This document shows positions 59,204-64,000 of a stretch of 64,000 bases of DNA, piece by piece; the first letter of the stretch is position 1; each line of letters opens with the position of its first letter. The notes below the pieces were generated by a model. The model did not search any database, was not told the DNA's origin, and saw only the letters and a list, made by a program, of their open reading frames with translations. The translations under genes were made by a program, and so were the position numbers. The stretch comes from Verrucomicrobiaceae bacterium (GTDB lineage Bacteria > Verrucomicrobiota > Verrucomicrobiia > Verrucomicrobiales > Verrucomicrobiaceae): positions 124,001 to 188,000 of the forward strand of contig JACKQF010000005.1 of NCBI GenBank assembly GCA_024232965.1, written 5' to 3'.

Positions 59204-62200
59204 ATGAACCTCCCGAACAAAAGCTCGATCCTGACCCTCACGTCGGGATTACTGGCTGCGTTGAGCCTAAACGCAGCATCCACACCCGCACCGCTCTCCG
59301 ATTCAAGCATCCATCAGCAAATAGATGCCTTCCACCGCACCATCCGTTCCGATCGTGCTGCAGGGATGCAAGCGATGAGTCCCAGCCAGCACTGGCGGAC
59401 ACAGTTCGACGCCCGTGGGTTCACGACCACACCTGCCTCAGGTGAGTGGACTTGGGGGCTTGAACTGGGTAGTTTTGGCCTAGCGGGCTCAGAGATGCCA
59501 GTATCGGGAACCGCCAGCGTTAGCACTGCTGGGCAGACTGTAGAATATGCGTGGAGCCACCAGCTAACGGAGTGGTTTGTCAACGGTTCGACCGGCCTCG
59601 AACACGGCTTCACCGTCCACTCCCGCCCATCTGGCACTGGATCGGAATTACGGTTTAACCTTCAAACACGTGGCGGGCTCCTGCCGAGCATCCACACTGA
59701 CCGACAGGCTGTGACGTTCCAGAGTGCTTCAGGCAATCGCCACCTCAACTACAGCGGCCTCAAAGCCTGGGATGCAGATGGCAAAATCTTGCAGAGTTGG
59801 TTCGTAGCCGGTGACGAAGGAACTTTCAGCATCGCCGTCAATGTTGCTGGCGCTCGCTACCCTCTGACCATCGATCCGCTGGCTCAGCAGGCTTACCTCA
59901 AAGCCCCGAATTCAGGAGCCGGTGATGGGTTTGGTTATTCGGTTGCAACCGCAGGAGATCTGCTGGTGGTCGGTGCCCCCAATGAAGACAGCAGCAGCGC
60001 AGGGGTAAATGGCGACGGCAGTGACAACACCGCCCCAGAATCTGGAGCAGCCTATGTGTTCCGCAGGAACGGGGGAGACTGGATCTTTGAGGCTTACCTA
60101 AAAGCATCCAATCCCGGTGCAGGTGACAACTTCGGCGCCAATGTCGCGGTATCAGGCAATACAATTGTAGTTGGGGCTGAATTCGAAGACGGCCTGGGAA
60201 CAGGAGTGAACCCGCCCAGCAACGATCTGCTTTCGAATTCTGGAGCAGCCTACATCTTCACGTTCGCAGCGGGCTCATGGACGCAGACCGCTTATCTGAA
60301 GGCCTCAAATGCTGGTGTCTCCGATCAATTTGGATCTTCCGTCGCCATTTCCGGCAACAAGATCATTGTGACCTCTTTGTTGGAAGATAGCAATGCGACC
60401 GGTGTCGGTGGCAATCAGGCGAACAATACGGGAACGAATTCTGGTGCTGCATACATTTTTAGCCGAACCGGCACGGTTTGGAGTCAAGAAGCATACCTGA
60501 AGGCATCGAATACTGCTTCGGGTGACTTTTTCGGCTTTTCATCAGCGATCTCCGGCAACGTCGCCGTCGTCGGTGCAACCCAGGAAGACAGCGCAGCAGC
60601 CGGTGTAAATGGAGACGGCAGCGACAACTCCGCAGCAGCATCAGGAGCAGCGTATGTGTACGTATTGGGAGGAGGGGGATGGGCCTTCGATGCCTATTTG
60701 AAGGCCAGCAACACCGGCGCTGGCGACAATTTCGGCGCAGCAGTGGCTGTATCTGGCAGTACCATCCTGATCGGTGCCCCTACTGAGGACAGTTCGGCCA
60801 CAGGAATCGGGGGAAATGAAGCGTCCAACTCGCTAACCAGTTCGGGTGCCTGTTACGCATTTGAATGGAATGCCGGATCATGGAGCCAGCAGGCCTACAT
60901 CAAGGCATCCAATGCTGGGGCAGGTGACTCTTTCGGCGGGGCAGTTGCCATTGACGGAGAGCTCGCAGTCATCGGAGCCCCGATGGAAGATAGCAACGCC
61001 GTTATCATTGACGGCCTCCAAACCAACAACGCAGCACCAAATTCGGGAGCAGCCTACAGCTTCACTCATGCTGGGGGCACCTGGAGCCAGGAAGCCTATT
61101 TGAAGCCAAAAAACACAGGCTCAGCAGACGGATTTGGCGCCGCAGTGGCTACCTTTGATGGCATGCTCATGGTCGGCGCTGCGCTTGAAGACAGCATCAG
61201 CAATGGAGTCAACATACTGGAAACCGATAATACATCCCCAGACTCTGGTGCAGCATACGTCTTTGATCATATCCTTGGAATGGATCCCGTCGTTCTGCGC
61301 AACGACTTGGCCCCGGGCATGCCCGGCGGTGCCAATTTCGCAGGTTGGTTGGAGCAATATCTCAATGACGCAGGCGCCGTCGTCATCCGTGCCACAACCA
61401 AGGATGGCGGAGTCAACCCAGGCAATGACGAAGGAGCCTGGACAGACAGCACGGGAGTCCTGACTCTAATCGCAAGAGAGGGCGATGCCATCCTTGGCGG
61501 TCTCCCTGGTGAAGCCTTTGCCAGCACATTCACCAATAGCCGACTTTCGAATGCAGGCACGACCTTGATCAATGCCAACGCGACGATCAGCGGCACCCCG
61601 TCGTTCAATGACTTGCTTTGCCTCGCAGACGATGGTGCCAGTTTCACCATCGCCGCACGTGAAGGTCCCGATTTTGACCATGTTTCCCCAGGTTTTGGAA
61701 TCGACGAAACTCAAACGCGAGGCTGCTTCAATGCCCGCCTCAGCGCTGCTGGTGGCGGCACACCAACTACGGACACAGGCATCTGGAACATTGACGCAAG
61801 CACAGGAACCTACACCGAAGTCGTGCGTGAAGGTTTCAGCCTGGGCGGCACGACCGTCCTGGGTCAGGTCACTGGCCGCGTCGTGGCTAGCCGCACCGGC
61901 ACCGTCGCATACAACGCTTCGCTCAACGGCGTGCCGCTGAACGCTGGCAACGCCATCTTCACCCAAGAAGCAACTGCACCCGGCAGCCCAGTGATGATCG
62001 TGCAAAAGGGTGCAACCGCACCGGGCGGCGGTCTATTCAACACCTTCCTTGGAGAGAGCGTCAATCCGGCGGGCGATATTCTCTTCGAGGCATCCCTGAC
62101 AGGCACAGGGGTGACTACCAATGACAATGAGGGCCTGTACACAAACTTTGGAGGAACCTTAAAACTGGTCCTGCGCAAGGGTGACACCGTCGACGGCGCA

Positions 62201-62725
62201 CAGATCCTCCGGATTGATCGTCACTGGCTTCTGAACGATGGCACCGTAGTCGCCCAAGGGCTCCTCACGGGTCAGGGCGTAACCGCAGCGAATGACGGTG
62301 TCGTCATTCGGGTCACGCCTGCGGGCACGGCGAGTGCGCTGCTCCGTGAAGGACAGACGCTCCCCCAATTGCGTGATTCCGCCATCTCGGTCATCAGCGC
62401 GTTCAACATCAGTGCCACCGGACACTACATGGCCTCTGCAACTCTCGTTTCGGGGACCGGCAATGCGACGGCTAGCAACAATCTAACTGTCGTGAAGGGG
62501 AAACTGGGTGTCACTGGGTTCAATCTCGTCGTCCGCAAAGGCGATGTCGTCCGCCTAGAAAATGCCAAGCGCACAGTCTATAGCGTGAAACTCGGTACGG
62601 CCACAGCCACGCTCGCAGGCGGCACAGGTGGCCAAGGCCGTATCATCAACGACAACGGGCAAATGGTCTTGGCTGTTTACTTCGCAGATGCCACTCAAGG
62701 AGTCTTCGTGAATCCAGCACCGTAA
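59204..62725 (+). CDS. Large secreted FG-GAP repeat protein with a second repeat module shared with 36747-38612
   Basis: 1173 residues. A signal peptide (cut near SLNAAST) is followed by a beta-rich N-terminal domain of about 200 residues. Seven repeats of about 67 residues then run from base 59891 to about 61295; each begins AYLKASN.GAGD.FG and includes VVGAP.ED and SGAAY.F. Seven units of this size fit an FG-GAP seven-bladed beta-propeller with calcium-binding loops (NGDGSDN). The last 480 residues hold repeats with REGD-type turns and are related to the protein at 36747. No C-terminal sorting motif was recognised. Likely a surface or extracellular protein; placement next to the glycan locus suggests cell-surface assembly or adhesion. 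Confidence 0.78.
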   Translation: MNLPNKSSILTLTSGLLAALSLNAASTPAPLSDSSIHQQIDAFHRTIRSDRAAGMQAMSPSQHWRTQFDARGFTTTPASGEWTWGLELGSFGLAGSEMPVSGTASVSTAGQTVEYAWSHQLTEWFVNGSTGLEHGFTVHSRPSGTGSELRFNLQTRGGLLPSIHTDRQAVTFQSASGNRHLNYSGLKAWDADGKILQSWFVAGDEGTFSIAVNVAGARYPLTIDPLAQQAYLKAPNSGAGDGFGYSVATAGDLLVVGAPNEDSSSAGVNGDGSDNTAPESGAAYVFRRNGGDWIFEAYLKASNPGAGDNFGANVAVSGNTIVVGAEFEDGLGTGVNPPSNDLLSNSGAAYIFTFAAGSWTQTAYLKASNAGVSDQFGSSVAISGNKIIVTSLLEDSNATGVGGNQANNTGTNSGAAYIFSRTGTVWSQEAYLKASNTASGDFFGFSSAISGNVAVVGATQEDSAAAGVNGDGSDNSAAASGAAYVYVLGGGGWAFDAYLKASNTGAGDNFGAAVAVSGSTILIGAPTEDSSATGIGGNEASNSLTSSGACYAFEWNAGSWSQQAYIKASNAGAGDSFGGAVAIDGELAVIGAPMEDSNAVIIDGLQTNNAAPNSGAAYSFTHAGGTWSQEAYLKPKNTGSADGFGAAVATFDGMLMVGAALEDSISNGVNILETDNTSPDSGAAYVFDHILGMDPVVLRNDLAPGMPGGANFAGWLEQYLNDAGAVVIRATTKDGGVNPGNDEGAWTDSTGVLTLIAREGDAILGGLPGEAFASTFTNSRLSNAGTTLINANATISGTPSFNDLLCLADDGASFTIAAREGPDFDHVSPGFGIDETQTRGCFNARLSAAGGGTPTTDTGIWNIDASTGTYTEVVREGFSLGGTTVLGQVTGRVVASRTGTVAYNASLNGVPLNAGNAIFTQEATAPGSPVMIVQKGATAPGGGLFNTFLGESVNPAGDILFEASLTGTGVTTNDNEGLYTNFGGTLKLVLRKGDTVDGAQILRIDRHWLLNDGTVVAQGLLTGQGVTAANDGVVIRVTPAGTASALLREGQTLPQLRDSAISVISAFNISATGHYMASATLVSGTGNATASNNLTVVKGKLGVTGFNLVVRKGDVVRLENAKRTVYSVKLGTATATLAGGTGGQGRIINDNGQMVLAVYFADATQGVFVNPAP
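59891..61295 (+). repeat. Seven in-frame repeats of about 201 bases (propeller blades)
   Basis: Repeat starts fall at 59891, 60092, 60290, 60491, 60692, 60893 and 61094, giving spacings of 201, 198, 201, 201, 201 and 201 bases. The near-constant length with diverged sequence indicates selection for blade size rather than recent slippage. Confidence 0.9.
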
Positions 62726-62748
62726 TAATGCTGAACTGATGGGCCGGA

Positions 62749-63837
62749 TCAGACCGGCGCAGGATAGCGAAAATTCAGCTGCTCTGCCGGTCCATCAGTT
62801 ACCCCACTTTCCGCAGCGTGGATGAGGTTGACCATCTCGCGAGCGGTTACGTAGTGATAGCGGATATTCCCTCCTGCGGCCGCAGCCAAATCGCGATGAA
62901 ATATAAGAGCGGCCTCCCCAAGTAGCATGTCATAGTTTCGCGAGATTCCACCGTGCGTGTGCAACTTGACAAAAACCCACGGTGGCCCGCCGTCAACTCT
63001 GGGGCAAAGATGTGTCCACAATTGAAACCGATTCATCGTGGGCGGATTGGCACGCGTTAAATCACCATTCTCGATTCGCGGAAAAACGCCGCGTTTACGC
63101 CAACGCCAGTTTAATCCGAGCGGTCCCTGTACCAGCAACAAGTGGTCAGCCGAATCCACCAAGGCAGAGGTACTGCCCACGGCGACATCCACTCCGCGTT
63201 CGTGCGATTTCGCTAGCCCGTCCTCCTTCGCATAATAAATGCCATTGATCTTCCTCGTCTGAGTCGGATCAGGTGCTGAGGGCAGGGTAAAATCTGCATA
63301 ACAACCGGTCCGTCGCAGAACTGCCAGCTCATCGGCCACACCACAGTGCTTGCCTTCTGGATGTGAATGATCGAGCGCCCAGTTCCCGTGAATGAATCCA
63401 TAAATCGGTTCTCCAGTATGAGATCGCGATAGCAGACCGTGACCAGCCAGTGCCTCCACACCCTCGCGCAACCTCTTCTCCAAGCTTGCGGCCGTATCGC
63501 CCTCGTGATGAAGGTGCACCTCAACCTCGCTGCCTGTCGCGCGACAGATTTCCGCTAGCAGCCCGATGACATCCGCATCGTATTGTTCGATTGGATAAAA
63601 AAACGTGTGTCTAGGCCCCCTCCCACTGCTATCACGAAACGCTTGGACCACTCTCGGCCACCGTAGTCTCCAATCAGCCATCGCCTTCATGGCGCCCGCT
63701 TTGTCCGTATCGTGGAATGGCTCAAAGTGATCGCAAACCGCAATGAATACATCCAATGGACTATTCACCGATCCCGACGCTCGGAATCGGGGACGAAGCA
63801 AATAAGCTGGCAGCCAGCGATGTAGAGCACGAGACAT
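62749..63837 (-). CDS. Polysaccharide-deacetylase-like protein
   Basis: About 362 residues from an ATG at 63837; a start at 63912 is in frame, but its extra residues look unlike the family. VFIAVCDHFEPFHDTDKAGA carries an early Asp-His pair, EVEVHLHHEGDTAAS an H-x-H-H stretch and YGFIHGNWALDHSHPEG a further His/Asp group, as expected of a metal-dependent deacetylase barrel related to NodB. The terminal LHTHGGISRNYD and YHYVTAREMVNLI are found in relatives encoded in bacterial glycan loci. Likely role: removal of an acetyl group from a sugar, or a related hydrolysis. It converges on the large repeat protein gene with a 23-base gap. Confidence 0.62.
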   Translation of the reverse strand: MSRALHRWLPAYLLRPRFRASGSVNSPLDVFIAVCDHFEPFHDTDKAGAMKAMADWRLRWPRVVQAFRDSSGRGPRHTFFYPIEQYDADVIGLLAEICRATGSEVEVHLHHEGDTAASLEKRLREGVEALAGHGLLSRSHTGEPIYGFIHGNWALDHSHPEGKHCGVADELAVLRRTGCYADFTLPSAPDPTQTRKINGIYYAKEDGLAKSHERGVDVAVGSTSALVDSADHLLLVQGPLGLNWRWRKRGVFPRIENGDLTRANPPTMNRFQLWTHLCPRVDGGPPWVFVKLHTHGGISRNYDMLLGEAALIFHRDLAAAAGGNIRYHYVTAREMVNLIHAAESGVTDGPAEQLNFRYPAPV

Positions 63838-63910
63838 TCCAAAATGTGTGCATGCAAAAAACGCATACACAAAAAGTTCGCAGTGGTTATAGCAGTCATT
63901 CCGGGCGCGC

Positions 63911-64000
63911 AAGCCTGGTTTTCCAAAGGTTGACGATAGGCTGTTTTCTGCTTAACTCCCGGTCATTGAATACGCAACGACGCATGGCCGACAATACCCC
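63911..64000 (-). other. Open minus-strand frame running off the window edge
   Basis: A minus-strand frame is open from base 64000 to a TGA near 63911, ending with residues such as KQPIVNLWKTRLARPE. It could be the tail of a gene whose body lies outside the window, which would place the 63837 gene in an operon. With about 29 codons it cannot be identified. Confidence 0.2.

Noticed and set aside
1..64000. tRNA, rRNA, CRISPR arrays, transposases, phage genes
   Set aside because: Looked for the usual signatures across both strands by eye and saw none; a covariance search would be needed to exclude a small RNA.

Overview
The window looks like a chromosomal segment of a fairly GC-rich Gram-negative bacterium, most likely a verrucomicrobial relative. 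That placement is an inference from gene types and arrangement (twin Amt transporters with Ala/Pro-rich exported N-termini, a FecR protein paired with an outer-membrane barrel, large secreted repeat proteins around a polysaccharide locus). No rRNA or other phylogenetic marker is present to prove it. No tRNA, rRNA, CRISPR array, transposase or phage module was found.

Bases 1-8371 hold housekeeping and metabolic genes: the end of an RluA/RluD-type pseudouridine synthase, two consecutive ammonium transporter genes each with a good sigma-54-type promoter and a strong terminator, two exported alpha/beta-hydrolases of the carbohydrate-esterase kind, a DUF3592-type membrane protein and a cupin.

Bases about 8410-11452 are the most unusual part: a minus-strand array of five small genes of unknown function separated by long imperfect palindromes with the architecture of integron attC sites. 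In all four cassettes that can be tested, the 7-base box opening the cassette is the exact reverse complement of the box opening its own attC, while the boxes differ between cassettes. No integron integrase is encoded in the window, so this is a cluster of attC sites lacking an integrase. One decayed site marks its downstream end. A low-complexity stretch with a 21-bp tandem repeat lies on its upstream side (11494-12012).

Bases 12098-20158 return to ordinary genes: a formylglycine-generating-enzyme-like lipoprotein lacking the catalytic cysteines, holB and tmk, hisI, a FecR/beta-helix-like protein downstream of an outer-membrane barrel gene, a SixA-type phosphatase and an NnrS-family membrane protein.

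Bases 20159-58876 form a very large exopolysaccharide or surface-glycan locus. It contains an initiating sugar-phosphate transferase (22032), a Wza-like export lipoprotein (23600), a Wzc-like tyrosine autokinase (29030), a Wzy/WaaL-type polymerase or ligase (32872), a Wzx-type flippase (46793), about ten glycosyltransferases, six methyltransferases, three acyltransferase-3 proteins, an MBOAT acyltransferase with an SGNH partner, and an asparagine-synthase-type amidotransferase. Most genes between 38.6 and 55.1 kb lie on the minus strand and are chained by ATGA-type overlaps, so they probably form one long operon. No nucleotide-sugar biosynthesis genes are in the window, so the precursors must be made elsewhere.

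Two large secreted proteins (36747-38612 and 59204-62725) share a C-terminal module. The second also carries seven repeats of about 67 residues, read as an FG-GAP seven-bladed propeller. The window ends with a polysaccharide-deacetylase-like gene (62749-63837).
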